Source: JAWKWH01 sp963669415 (GTDB lineage Bacteria > Pseudomonadota > Alphaproteobacteria > Rhizobiales > Rhizobiaceae). Taken from it: a stretch of DNA of 64,000 nucleotides. Positions 55,886 through 64,000 of this stretch are shown here, one piece after another (position 1 is the stretch's first letter; the number at the start of each line of letters is the position of its first letter). The position numbers and the translations under genes were made by a program. Location: assembly GCA_963669415.2 (NCBI GenBank), contig CAXXPS010000002.1, positions 2,108,001 to 2,172,000 on the forward strand, written 5' to 3'. The notes under the pieces are model-generated. The model saw only the letters and a list, made by a program, of their open reading frames with translations. It was not told the origin of the DNA and did no database searches.

Positions 55886-57127
55886 TCACTGCTGCGTTTC
55901 GCTTCGCAGCAGCAAACCGACCAGTCCGAAAGATACCAAAGCCAGCAATCCAACCGCCATGATCGTGTAGACTGCGGCCTCGACACCACCTTTTTCAAAA
56001 ATGGCGGCGACAACAAATGGCGCACCCGCTGAAACATAAAGCCGGAAGGCATTGAAGCGGCCGGTCAGGTGGCCAAAGCCACTGCTGCCGAACAGTTCCA
56101 ATGCCAAAACGCCGCGCGCGATATATGCAAGACCCTGTCCGACGCCAAACATTACCGCGAATATTACCGCTGCGGTGACCAGCGGAGCAGCAGTGATGAG
56201 CAACAGCAAAGCGGCTGGCAGCAGAGCGGCTGAAAACAGAGTGACGCCGTATATCGGCAGCTTGTCAGACATGGCAAATTCCACAACACGGCCGGCGACC
56301 TGAGAGGGGCCGATCAGGGCGCCAATCAATGCTGCGGATGTGGCGAGGCCGATGCTGCCAAGAATTCCGATCATGTGCAGGTGCAGGGAGATGATGGCGA
56401 AATTCATCGCCGTAAATCCGATCGCCAGCAAAACAAAAGCCAATTTGCGCGATTGCGGATCGGTAAGCCTCGGTTGAATAGATTCTGCATTATCCGCATC
56501 CTGATCTGGCAATTTTTGCCGCTTGGCCGTGCGGAAATTTGCCAGCCAAAGATGGGGCAACAGGCAAAACACAACATGCAACAGCGCAAAGAACAGGTAG
56601 ATTTCCCGCCAGTTCCAATTGGTCAGCAACCAGTCCGTCAAGGGCCAGAAAATGGTCGAGGCGAAACCGGCGATAAGCGTGATGCCGGTAATTGTTCGCC
56701 TTGCGGCCGACGGAACATAGTATGCAGCGGCAACAAATGCCGCTTCATATAAAACAAGCATGGTGATGGTCTGCAGAATGATCAGGTTAATCGCATAGGC
56801 CCATTGGCCTTCGATTTGTGTCCACAATACCAGAAACAGCGCGGCGAGGGCCGATCCGGCAGCCATGACCGTTGCCGGATCATAATTGTCGAACAGTTTT
56901 CCTGCGCGTGAAGCAAATACGCCACTTAAAAACAGGCCAAAAGAGAAAATTCCGTAGATTGCGGTCAGGGAGAAACCGGTGTCAGCTGCCATTTCCTGCG
57001 CAACCACGCCAAAAGCGTAGTAAAGCGTTCCATAGCTCACCGTTGTGGTCGTTCCGAGCACGACCACCACTTCGATCATTGTTCGCCAATTGGACGAACC
57101 TGACTTGCTGGTTGTCAATTCCGTCAT
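55886..57127 (-). CDS. MFS transporter, monocarboxylate-type
   Basis: A 413-residue permease with about 12 membrane segments. The N terminus (VVVLGTTTTVSYGTLYYAFGVVAQEMAADTGFSLTAIYGIFSFGLFLSG) and the ASRAGKLFDNYDPATVMAAGS loop resemble oxalate/formate and monocarboxylate-type MFS permeases. Substrate unknown. Its end lies 4 bases after secA, convergent. Confidence 0.83.
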   Translation of the reverse strand: MTELTTSKSGSSNWRTMIEVVVVLGTTTTVSYGTLYYAFGVVAQEMAADTGFSLTAIYGIFSFGLFLSGVFASRAGKLFDNYDPATVMAAGSALAALFLVLWTQIEGQWAYAINLIILQTITMLVLYEAAFVAAAYYVPSAARRTITGITLIAGFASTIFWPLTDWLLTNWNWREIYLFFALLHVVFCLLPHLWLANFRTAKRQKLPDQDADNAESIQPRLTDPQSRKLAFVLLAIGFTAMNFAIISLHLHMIGILGSIGLATSAALIGALIGPSQVAGRVVEFAMSDKLPIYGVTLFSAALLPAALLLLITAAPLVTAAVIFAVMFGVGQGLAYIARGVLALELFGSSGFGHLTGRFNAFRLYVSAGAPFVVAAIFEKGGVEAAVYTIMAVGLLALVSFGLVGLLLRSETQQ

Positions 57128-57265
57128 CGCAACTTTCGAAAAGGCGTGTTTCGTGCCTTATCTGTCAAGTTAGCTGACGTAAATATCAGCGCTCCCCGCC
57201 AACGCAAATTCGAACCGTTTTTTAAGCTGTTAGCAGTATGAATAATACAGATAAATGGCACGGAA

Positions 57266-58693
57266 TTGAGAACGGACTTGCGCTTTTCAGCTGCATTGAC
57301 GGCCGAGCGCCTGCTGCCGCGGCAGTTGGCCGCCAAATCACGTCCATTGTTTGAACGCATCGATGCTGCCCTGTTCCAGCCAGGCGAACAAGCAACAGCA
57401 GGAAGAATGTCACTGGCGGCATTTGCGATCCGGATCATCAGCGCGGTTATCGCTTTCGTCTCTCAGGTTCTTCTTGCGCGCTGGATGGGCGGGTTTGAAT
57501 ACGGCATCTTCGTGCTGGTATGGGTGACGATGGTGATCGTGGGCAATCTGTCCTGTCTTGGTGTCCACACGTCGGTTGTCCGCTACGTGCCGGAATATCT
57601 GGAGAAGAACAAACTGGCCGAATTGCGCGGGATTTTGCTGGCCTCCCGGATATTCGGCTTTGTCGTATCCACCTTCTTCGCTGTTTTGGGTGCTGTCGGA
57701 ATCTGGCTTTTGGCGCCATCTCTGGAGTCCTACTACCTGTTGCCGTTCTATCTCGGTGTGATCTGTATTCCGATGATCGCGCTTTCCGATGTTTTACAAG
57801 GAATTGCCCGTGCCAATGGGTGGGTGATGACGGCCCTTTCGCCGACCTATCTGATTCGCCCGGTTCTCATCTTGGCTTGTATGCTGGGCGCGCTGCAGCT
57901 TGGATATCCAGCCTGTGCGGAAACCGCGGTGATTTCCACCATCGTGGCGACCTATGTGACGACACTCATTCAGCTTTCGAGTATCGCGTCCAGAGCGGAG
58001 AACCGCATTCCCCCGGGGCCGCGAAGATACGAACCGAAGATCTGGATGGCGGTTTCGGTACCGATTTTTCTCGTCGAAGGCTTCTTTTTCCTTTTGACCA
58101 ATGCCGATGTTTTGATGGTTGGCTGGTTCATGCCGCCCGATGATGTCGCGGTGTATTTCGCCACGGTCAAAACGCTTGCGGTGGTTCACTTTGTCTATTT
58201 TGCGGTCAAGGCCGGTGTGGCGCAGCGCTATTCACACTATGCCCATGCCGGAGACCGGGCTGGTCTTGCCGCTTTTGCCCGGGAAACTGCAACCTGGACA
58301 TTCTGGCCATCCTTGCTGATCGGAGTTGCGGTGTTGCTGGTTGGCGAGTTTCTATTGTCCCTGTTCGGGGATGGATTTGTAGCGGGCTACCCGTTGTTGT
58401 TCGTACTGGTCGCCGGCGTTGTTGCGAGGTCATCTGTCGGACCGGCCGAGAGCGTCCTGACAATGTCAGGTAACCAGAACATCTGCGCGGTAATTTATGC
58501 GGTGGCTCTGGCAATCAATGTCGGACTCAATATTGTTCTCATTCCAATGTTCGGTTTGTGGGGTGCAGCGATTGCGACTGCGCTGGCAGTGGTCTTTGAG
58601 GCGTTGGCGCTTGCGGCGATCGTCTGGCAGCGTCTAGGCATCGTGATGCCTGTCTTCCTTCCTGCCCGTGGCACTGCGGAGGATGTCGTCTGA
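57266..58693 (+). CDS. polysaccharide flippase (Wzx/MATE-like fold)
   Basis: A membrane protein of up to 475 residues with about 12-14 hydrophobic segments, matching the polysaccharide biosynthesis (RfbX/Wzx, MurJ-type) superfamily: FAIRIISAVIAFVSQVLLARWMGGFEYGIFVLVWV is the typical first helix pair. It would flip a lipid-linked glycan. The start is uncertain: TTG 57266 adds a 47-residue soluble leader, while ATG 57407 begins right at the first membrane segment. It overlaps the next gene by one base (TGATG), so the two are coupled. Confidence 0.82.
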   Translation: MRTDLRFSAALTAERLLPRQLAAKSRPLFERIDAALFQPGEQATAGRMSLAAFAIRIISAVIAFVSQVLLARWMGGFEYGIFVLVWVTMVIVGNLSCLGVHTSVVRYVPEYLEKNKLAELRGILLASRIFGFVVSTFFAVLGAVGIWLLAPSLESYYLLPFYLGVICIPMIALSDVLQGIARANGWVMTALSPTYLIRPVLILACMLGALQLGYPACAETAVISTIVATYVTTLIQLSSIASRAENRIPPGPRRYEPKIWMAVSVPIFLVEGFFFLLTNADVLMVGWFMPPDDVAVYFATVKTLAVVHFVYFAVKAGVAQRYSHYAHAGDRAGLAAFARETATWTFWPSLLIGVAVLLVGEFLLSLFGDGFVAGYPLLFVLVAGVVARSSVGPAESVLTMSGNQNICAVIYAVALAINVGLNIVLIPMFGLWGAAIATALAVVFEALALAAIVWQRLGIVMPVFLPARGTAEDVV

Positions 58694-59973
58694 TGGCTGC
58701 GACCCCACTGATAGAAGAAAGCGTTGCTGGACCTGCGGGAACCATGATCGCCAATCTGGCGGGTCTTGCACCTGATCCAGGTCATCCGACAGACCCGGGC
58801 TGGACAGGCCAAATCAATGCGGAACGGCGGTTGTCGATTTACCCTTCCTCTGCCGGGTTCGACTTGATCGATGAGCTGGATTTCCTGTCATCGCGCACGG
58901 TTGAGCCCAACATATTCTTCAATCCACGATTTCTGGCGCCGGCCATGCCGCGGCTGGAGGATCGTGAAGTGCGCCTTGCCGTGGTCCGGGATGGGGACGA
59001 CATCAACAGCAGGCTGCGGATGCTTGTGCCCTTCTCGATCGAAAAACCCGCAATCTCGCTTGGCGTCACGGTGATGCGTACCTGGTCGAGCCCTTTTGGC
59101 CCGCTTGGCACACCCTTGATTGATCGTGACGATCCGATGGGTGTGCTACAGGATTTCTTCGACATGCTGGCGCGGCCGCACCTGAAACTGCCAAACGTAC
59201 TGGTGTTGCCAGATATGCGGCTGGATGGTCCGGTTGCGGGTCTTGTGCGCATGGCGGCGATGGATCGAAATCTGCCAATACAGATTGCGACAAGATGTGA
59301 GCGCGCCTTTTTGCAAAGCGATGCAGACCCTGATGACTATCTGCGAAATGCGCTATCGCCGCATCATTTTCGCGAGTTCCGCCGGCTTAAGAGAAGGCTG
59401 TCGGAGAAGGGCGAATTGACCTATCAGGTGGCCCGCCATCCGGATGAAATCCGGCTTGGATTGGAAACCTTCCTGACGCTGGAAGCCCAAGGTTGGAAAG
59501 GCCGGGCCGGGACGGCGATGGTCATCGACAGATATCGCGCAGCCTTTGCCCGCGAGGCAGTGCACCGTCTTTCAGAGCAGGGACTTTGCCGTATCCACTC
59601 CTATTCGCTCGATGGCAGGACAATCGCCTGTCTGATCGTCTTCATCGAAGCGGGGATTGCATATACGTGGAAAACCTCGTTTGACGAATCCTGGAGCCAC
59701 TTTTCTCCAGGAACACTGCTCACAATCGAAGCCACGAAAACCCATCTTGATGATCCGAACATCACCGCCACCGATTCTTGTGCTCAGCCCGATCACCCGG
59801 TGATGAACCGATTGTGGAGTGAACGGCGTGAAATGGGAGCGCTGGTCATCGGTTTGACGCCCGGCTCGGACCGTGCTGCGCGCCAGGCAGCAAAGCAGCT
59901 CCATCTCTATCGCGAGACCCGGAATATGGCACGCATCGTGCGCGAAAGGGTCAAGGGGATGCTCGGTCGGTAG
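58693..59973 (+). CDS. FemAB/BioF2-like GNAT acyltransferase
   Basis: A 426-residue protein with a C-terminal BioF2-like (GNAT_acetyltr_6) domain: FREFRRLKRRLSEKGELTYQVARHPDE, FLTLEAQGWKGRAGTAMVID, RIHSYSLDGRTIACLIVFIEAGIAYTWKTSFDESW and SPGTLLTIEATKTHL. Relatives act in cellulose, exopolysaccharide or surface-polymer gene sets. It pairs with the flippase through a one-base overlap, suggesting a role in modifying an exported glycan. The acyl donor and acceptor are unknown. Confidence 0.8.
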   Translation: MAATPLIEESVAGPAGTMIANLAGLAPDPGHPTDPGWTGQINAERRLSIYPSSAGFDLIDELDFLSSRTVEPNIFFNPRFLAPAMPRLEDREVRLAVVRDGDDINSRLRMLVPFSIEKPAISLGVTVMRTWSSPFGPLGTPLIDRDDPMGVLQDFFDMLARPHLKLPNVLVLPDMRLDGPVAGLVRMAAMDRNLPIQIATRCERAFLQSDADPDDYLRNALSPHHFREFRRLKRRLSEKGELTYQVARHPDEIRLGLETFLTLEAQGWKGRAGTAMVIDRYRAAFAREAVHRLSEQGLCRIHSYSLDGRTIACLIVFIEAGIAYTWKTSFDESWSHFSPGTLLTIEATKTHLDDPNITATDSCAQPDHPVMNRLWSERREMGALVIGLTPGSDRAARQAAKQLHLYRETRNMARIVRERVKGMLGR

Positions 59974-60070
59974 TGCGTCACTGAATTATTGGCGAACTGC
60001 AGGATTATGGTCTTTCATGCGGCAAAGAAGGGGCTGGAATAGCCCCGTTCCGGCGATATATTCTTTTGCC

Positions 60071-61444
60071 ATGATCGACCGGCGTACATTTCTTCTTTCA
60101 ATTGGCGTGTTTTCGATTTCGACGGGCATGCCGGACGCGAAAGCTGAGCCGGAGTTGATTGTCGCCAGGAAGAACAGGATTCAGCTCGCACCCGAAGGCT
60201 ATCCGCCAACTGAAGTCTGGGCCTACAATGGCCAGGTACCCGGCGAAATCCTGCGTGTTCGTCAGGGCGGCCGGATTGTCCGCCGGCTGGAAAACCGGCT
60301 CGATGATCCGACCACCATACATTGGCACGGTATCCGGATAGACAACGCCATGGACGGCGTGAGCGACCTGACACAAGCACCCGTCGGCATCGGAGAAGGT
60401 TTTCTCTACGACTTTATCGTACCTGATGCAGGAACATTCTGGTTCCACCCGCACCGCAATACGCTTGAACAGGTCTCTCGCGGTTTGTCAGCGCCGCTGA
60501 TTGTCGACGAGCCTGACCAACCCGATATCGATGACGACATCGTGCTCATGATCAACGACTGGCGGCTCGATCCGGACGCTCAGGTGATCGACGATTTTAC
60601 AAACATGATGGACCGCTCGCATGCCGGTCGGATCGGGAATTATCTGACGGTCAACGGACTGGCGGAGTATGTTCGCGCTTCCAAACGCAATGAACGATTG
60701 CGGCTTCGGGTTATCAATGCGTCTTCCGACCGGGTGATCCGGCTTGGAGGCAAAGGGCTCAACGCGCGCATCGTGGCATTGGACGGAATGCCACTGCCAA
60801 CACCGTTGCGCCTCGACGGAATGGATCTTGCGCCGGCGCAGCGAGTTGACTTGTTTGCTGACATCATTGCCGAAACCGGAGAAACAGCGTTTTTGACCAG
60901 TGAAGAGCGCGGTGGGACCTATTCACTGGCGACCTTTCCGGTGTCGGCAAATAGTGCGGCTATTCCGCGTGACACTTTGAAGCCGCTGCTGCCAAATGAT
61001 CTGCCCGAACCGCAATTAGCCGATGCGGTTACCACCGAACTGGTGATGGAAGGGGGCGCGATGGGCGGCATGATGAACGGGATGATGCACCGCAATCGCA
61101 TGATGGGCATGCGCGATCTGATGTCGGAGGGCCTCGTCTGGGCTTTCAACGGAGTGGCCGGGATGCCGGATTCGCCTCTGCTTCGCGCTGACCGCCATCA
61201 GACAGTGCGCATAATGCTCGATAATCGAACGGCATTTTCGCATGCGATGCACCTGCACGGTCATCATTTCAGTGAAATCATGCCGGAGGGCCTTGGTCCG
61301 GCGCGGGACACCATCCTTGTTGGCGCCAGATCAAAGAAGGAAATCGCATTCGTTGCCGACAATCCGGGCAAGTGGATGTTTCATTGCCATATGCTGGCGC
61401 ATCAGGCGGCCGGGATGGCAACCTGGATCGAAGTCAGCAGTTGA
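60071..61444 (+). CDS. multicopper oxidase with Met-rich insert, Tat-exported
   Basis: A 457-residue periplasmic multicopper oxidase (CueO/laccase-like). Tat-like signal MIDRRTFLLSIGVFSISTG, ending near AKAE. Copper sites in order: IHWHGIR, FWFHPHRN, HAMHLHGHHF and WMFHCHMLAHQAAGM, which cover the trinuclear and type 1 sites. A Met-rich segment at about 327-350 (GGAMGGMMNGMMHRNRMMGM) resembles the CueO insert that binds Cu+, so cuprous oxidation is plausible. No copper exporter or regulator is adjacent. The start at 60071 is the only ATG with the Tat motif; an upstream in-frame extension overlaps the previous gene. Confidence 0.92.
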   Translation: MIDRRTFLLSIGVFSISTGMPDAKAEPELIVARKNRIQLAPEGYPPTEVWAYNGQVPGEILRVRQGGRIVRRLENRLDDPTTIHWHGIRIDNAMDGVSDLTQAPVGIGEGFLYDFIVPDAGTFWFHPHRNTLEQVSRGLSAPLIVDEPDQPDIDDDIVLMINDWRLDPDAQVIDDFTNMMDRSHAGRIGNYLTVNGLAEYVRASKRNERLRLRVINASSDRVIRLGGKGLNARIVALDGMPLPTPLRLDGMDLAPAQRVDLFADIIAETGETAFLTSEERGGTYSLATFPVSANSAAIPRDTLKPLLPNDLPEPQLADAVTTELVMEGGAMGGMMNGMMHRNRMMGMRDLMSEGLVWAFNGVAGMPDSPLLRADRHQTVRIMLDNRTAFSHAMHLHGHHFSEIMPEGLGPARDTILVGARSKKEIAFVADNPGKWMFHCHMLAHQAAGMATWIEVSS

Positions 61445-61450
61445 CCGAAG

Positions 61451-63088
61451 CTACAGGCCGGCTTCCTTGCGGGCCCGCTCGCGGAATTCGCGTCGGATCA
61501 CCTTGCCGGTCGTCGTTAGTGGCATGGCGTCGACGAATTCGATCTCGCGCGGATATTCATGCGCCGAGAGGCGGTCCTTCACCCAGGCCTGAATTTCAGT
61601 TTTCAGCGGCTCGCTTGGATGGTGTTCCGGTTTGAGCACCAGATAGGCCTTGACGATCTCCGTGCGCAGTTGGTCAGGTTTTCCCACCGCCGCCGCCAGG
61701 GCCACAGCAGGGTGGCCGGTCAGGCAGTCCTCGATCTCGACCGGACCGATCCTGTAACCAGCGGACGTGATCACATCGTCATCGCGGCCAAAGAAATGGA
61801 CATAACCGTCCTCGTCGGTCACACCCTGATCTCCTGTGGTCATCCAGTCACCGACAAACTTTTCCCTTGTTGCCGTCGGATTGTCCCAATATTCCAAAAA
61901 CATCACCGGGTCGGGGCGGGCGACGGCGATTTGGCCCGTCTCGCCCACCGGAACCGGATTTCCCTGTTCATCGATAACTGCAACGCGATGTCCCGGAACC
62001 GGCAGCCCGATCGCTCCCGGTTTGGCAATACCCAGTTTCGAACATGCCGAAAGAACCAGGTTGCTTTCGGTCTGGCCGTAAAATTCGTTGATCGAAATGC
62101 CAAGCTCTTGTCTGGCCCAGTCGAATGTCTCGCGGCCAAGCGCCTCACCGCCGGATCCGATAGTGCGGATATCAAGATCGAACCTGCCGGAAATACCTTC
62201 GACGGTGCGCATCATCCGCAAAGCTGTCGGAGGTACAAACATGTTGCGGATTTTCTGCTTTTCGGTCAGGGCGAGCGCCGCCTCCGGATCGAACTTGACG
62301 AAACGTCCTGCAACGACCGGAACACCGAGATAAAGGCCGGGCAGCAGAACATTCAATAGACCACCAGCCCATGCCCAGTCTGCCGGCGTCCACAAACGGT
62401 CGCCTTGCTGTGGCATGAATTCATGGTGCATTTGAACGCCGGGTATGTGGCCGAGCAATACCCGGTGTCCGTGCAATGCGCCCTTCGGCAGTCCCGTGGT
62501 CCCGGAGGTGAAGATCATCATCGACGGATCGTCAGCGCGCGAGTTCACAGCCGAGAAATCCGGTGGCGTTTCGGCCAAGATGCGTTCGAGCCCCACCGCA
62601 TCGCCACTCTCACCACTCTCGCACACAATGGTCCTGAGCTGAGGCAGGTTGTCACGAATGGTGATCAGTTTTTCAAGCGCTTGCGGCGCAGCTATGATCG
62701 CCTTCGCGCCGGATGTTGCCAGCCGGTACTCGAGCGCCTCGGCGCCAAACACCATCGCGAGCGGCAGAGCGATCGCACCCAGCTTGTAAATTGCGATATG
62801 GGCAATCGCGGTGGCGAAACCCTGCGGCAACATCAGCGCCACGCGATCCCCGGCGCCAATATCCTGAGATGCCAACCAGGCAGCAAGAGTGCTCGATTGT
62901 TGCGAAAGCTGGCCATAAGTCAGTATTGGCGAAGTGCCCGACTCGGCATGTTCGATCAGGGCGACCCGGTCCGGCTCACGTGCCGCCCACACATCCGAAC
63001 AAGCCGTCCCGATATTAAACCGGTCAGGGACCTGCCACTGGAAATCACGATACAGCGCTTCGTACGGTTCGTGGCGTTCCAGCATCAT
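61451..63088 (-). CDS. AMP-forming acyl-CoA synthetase
   Basis: An ANL-superfamily adenylating enzyme of 545 residues that makes acyl-CoA from an acid, ATP and CoA. Motifs: ATP loop MIFTSGTTGLPKG, EFYGQTESNLV, MTTGDQGVTDEDGYVHFFGRDDDVI and the C-terminal TTTGKVIRREFR with the catalytic Lys. It resembles the medium-chain/benzoate-CoA-ligase or acetyl-CoA-synthetase-like group; the substrate is not determinable. It follows livM by 14 bases in the same direction and is convergent with the oxidase gene. Confidence 0.9.
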   Translation of the reverse strand: MMLERHEPYEALYRDFQWQVPDRFNIGTACSDVWAAREPDRVALIEHAESGTSPILTYGQLSQQSSTLAAWLASQDIGAGDRVALMLPQGFATAIAHIAIYKLGAIALPLAMVFGAEALEYRLATSGAKAIIAAPQALEKLITIRDNLPQLRTIVCESGESGDAVGLERILAETPPDFSAVNSRADDPSMMIFTSGTTGLPKGALHGHRVLLGHIPGVQMHHEFMPQQGDRLWTPADWAWAGGLLNVLLPGLYLGVPVVAGRFVKFDPEAALALTEKQKIRNMFVPPTALRMMRTVEGISGRFDLDIRTIGSGGEALGRETFDWARQELGISINEFYGQTESNLVLSACSKLGIAKPGAIGLPVPGHRVAVIDEQGNPVPVGETGQIAVARPDPVMFLEYWDNPTATREKFVGDWMTTGDQGVTDEDGYVHFFGRDDDVITSAGYRIGPVEIEDCLTGHPAVALAAAVGKPDQLRTEIVKAYLVLKPEHHPSEPLKTEIQAWVKDRLSAHEYPREIEFVDAMPLTTTGKVIRREFRERARKEAGL

Positions 63089-63102
63089 GATTGAATGTTG
63101 GG

Positions 63103-64000
63103 TCAGTGTTGTTTGAGCCGCTCGGGCAATAAACCGCCGGGTGCAAATCGCAATACCAGCAGCAAGACCAGCCCCATGACGATGACGCGCATATGCTGCG
63201 CGCTGTCAAGCAGATGAGCCCGCACGGGATTGCTATCGTCAAGGAAGCTCGTAACCGTGTCTATCAGCCAGGCACCACCAGGTTCTGCTTCAATCCAGAT
63301 GAACCAGATCAGAAAGCCGCCAATGACGGCGCCAAGATTGTTGCCCGAGCCACCAACGATCACCATGACCCAGATCAGAAAGGTGAAGCGTAGTGGGTTG
63401 TAGGTGCCCGGCGTGAATTGGCCGTCCAGTGTGGTCAGCATTGCACCGGCGATACCAACCACCGCAGAACCAAGAATAAAGATTTGCAGGTGCCTGCCGG
63501 TCACATCCTTGCCCATTGCGCCCGCGGCTACCTCGTTGTCACGAATGGCCCGGATCATCCGTCCCCAGGGCGAATGCAGAGCCAGCACGCATAGCGCCAG
63601 AATGAAAATCAGAACAATCGCAAACAAACCCGCATAGCAGAGTTTGACGAACAGGCCGGAACTGTCGATGACCAGCGACTGCAAGACAGAATCGCGATTT
63701 TCCGCCGAGAGCGTTTCAAGCCTCCCTGCATGAATCCACTCGACCCAGCCCCGGAACCATTCGGATTGCTGAAGGTTGAATTCGTAAGGTACAGGGCGCG
63801 GCAATCCGGTGACGTTTTTGACGCCACGCGTCAGCCAGTCTTCGTTTTTCAGAATGGCCACAATGATTTCCGAGATACCCAGCGTTGCGATCGCCAGATA
63901 ATCGGCTCGCAAGCCCAACGCTATTTTGCCCACCAGCCATGCTGCGCCGGCGGCAAACAGACCTCCGACAGCCCAGGAGAACAGTATGGGAAGACCGAGA
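63103..64000 (-). CDS. livM: branched-chain amino acid ABC transporter permease LivM (5' end outside window)
   Basis: The C-terminal 298 codons or so of a LivM-type permease; the frame continues through the window edge. Visible: GLRADYLAIATLGISEII (the LivM signature loop), GRMIRAIRDNEVAAGAMGKDV with the EAA-like motif, and GTYNPLRFTFLIWVMVIVGGSGNNLGAVIGG. In this family the permease imports branched-chain or related amino acids or amides. The periplasmic insert after ILKNEDWLT is long, as in amino-acid-type HAAT systems. The partner genes lie outside the window. Confidence 0.92.
   Translation of the reverse strand, partial: LGLPILFSWAVGGLFAAGAAWLVGKIALGLRADYLAIATLGISEIIVAILKNEDWLTRGVKNVTGLPRPVPYEFNLQQSEWFRGWVEWIHAGRLETLSAENRDSVLQSLVIDSSGLFVKLCYAGLFAIVLIFILALCVLALHSPWGRMIRAIRDNEVAAGAMGKDVTGRHLQIFILGSAVVGIAGAMLTTLDGQFTPGTYNPLRFTFLIWVMVIVGGSGNNLGAVIGGFLIWFIWIEAEPGGAWLIDTVTSFLDDSNPVRAHLLDSAQHMRVIVMGLVLLLVLRFAPGGLLPERLKQH

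Noticed and set aside
55889..55912. Hairpin CTGCTGCG/CGCAGCAG after secA, as a terminator
   Set aside because: It lies within the last codons of the convergent MFS gene and lacks a T-run on either 3' side.
61559..62359. A 266-residue plus-strand frame within the acyl-CoA synthetase
   Set aside because: Antisense shadow of a well conserved enzyme; no recognisable motif.

Overview
The window looks like chromosomal DNA from an alphaproteobacterium of the order Hyphomicrobiales (Rhizobiales), probably near Rhizobiaceae/Phyllobacteriaceae. The clues are gene order and content: ftsK-lolA-xth, tsaD-gpsA divergent from hemC-hemD-mitofilin-like-hemY-terB, argJ beside mutT and a parvulin divergent from secA, and a rhizobial fixNOQP-fixGHIS cluster with an FNR-type regulator beside it. 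The species assignment is inference; no rRNA or tRNA gene was seen.

Layout. Positions 1-9.5 kb: ftsK end, lolA, exonuclease III, a RES/Xre toxin-antitoxin pair with a twin-palindrome operator, a MetE-core-like methyltransferase, a GFA protein, small membrane and secreted proteins, an L,D-transpeptidase, an EVE protein, gpsA and tsaD. Positions 9.6-15.4 kb: haem genes hemC, hemD, a mitofilin-like protein, hemY and TerB, interrupted by a 413-bp inverted-repeat-bounded element. Positions 15.4-27.3 kb: a glutamine amidotransferase, MFS transporter, quinone oxidoreductase, a LysR remnant, a metallo-beta-lactamase-fold protein, a DUF3616 protein, a second GFA protein, YebC, a flavin monooxygenase and a complete TRAP transporter.

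Positions 27.4-37.2 kb form a microaerobic respiration island on the minus strand. ccoNOQP encodes the cbb3 oxidase and ccoG-fixH-ccoI-ccoS its copper delivery and assembly. A perfect FNR box lies between ccoN and a divergent hemerythrin-like gene. Beyond that gene is a MITE-like element whose two outer ends supply the stop codons of the two convergent genes around it: the hemerythrin-like gene and an fnrN regulator. The fnrN gene carries an apparent one-base frameshift inside its Fe-S cysteine motif.

Positions 37.3-48 kb: rpmE with a terminator, an ABC exporter, a second copy of the dispersed repeat, a CtrA-like box with a possible small RNA, a PagL-like lipid A deacylase, a large hybrid histidine kinase, a di-haem oxidoreductase and several small envelope proteins. 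Positions 48-53 kb: an amidase gene broken by two frameshifts, mutT, a GNAT gene, argJ and a parvulin. Positions 53-64 kb: secA, an MFS transporter, a flippase plus FemAB/BioF2-like acyltransferase pair, a Met-rich multicopper oxidase, an acyl-CoA synthetase and the end of livM.

The most notable signals are the transposon-supplied stop codons and the fnrN frameshift beside the intact cbb3 cluster, the two-member repeat family, the toxin-antitoxin operator, the candidate small RNA, and the LysR and amidase relics. No clear new multi-gene defence or biosynthetic system was found.
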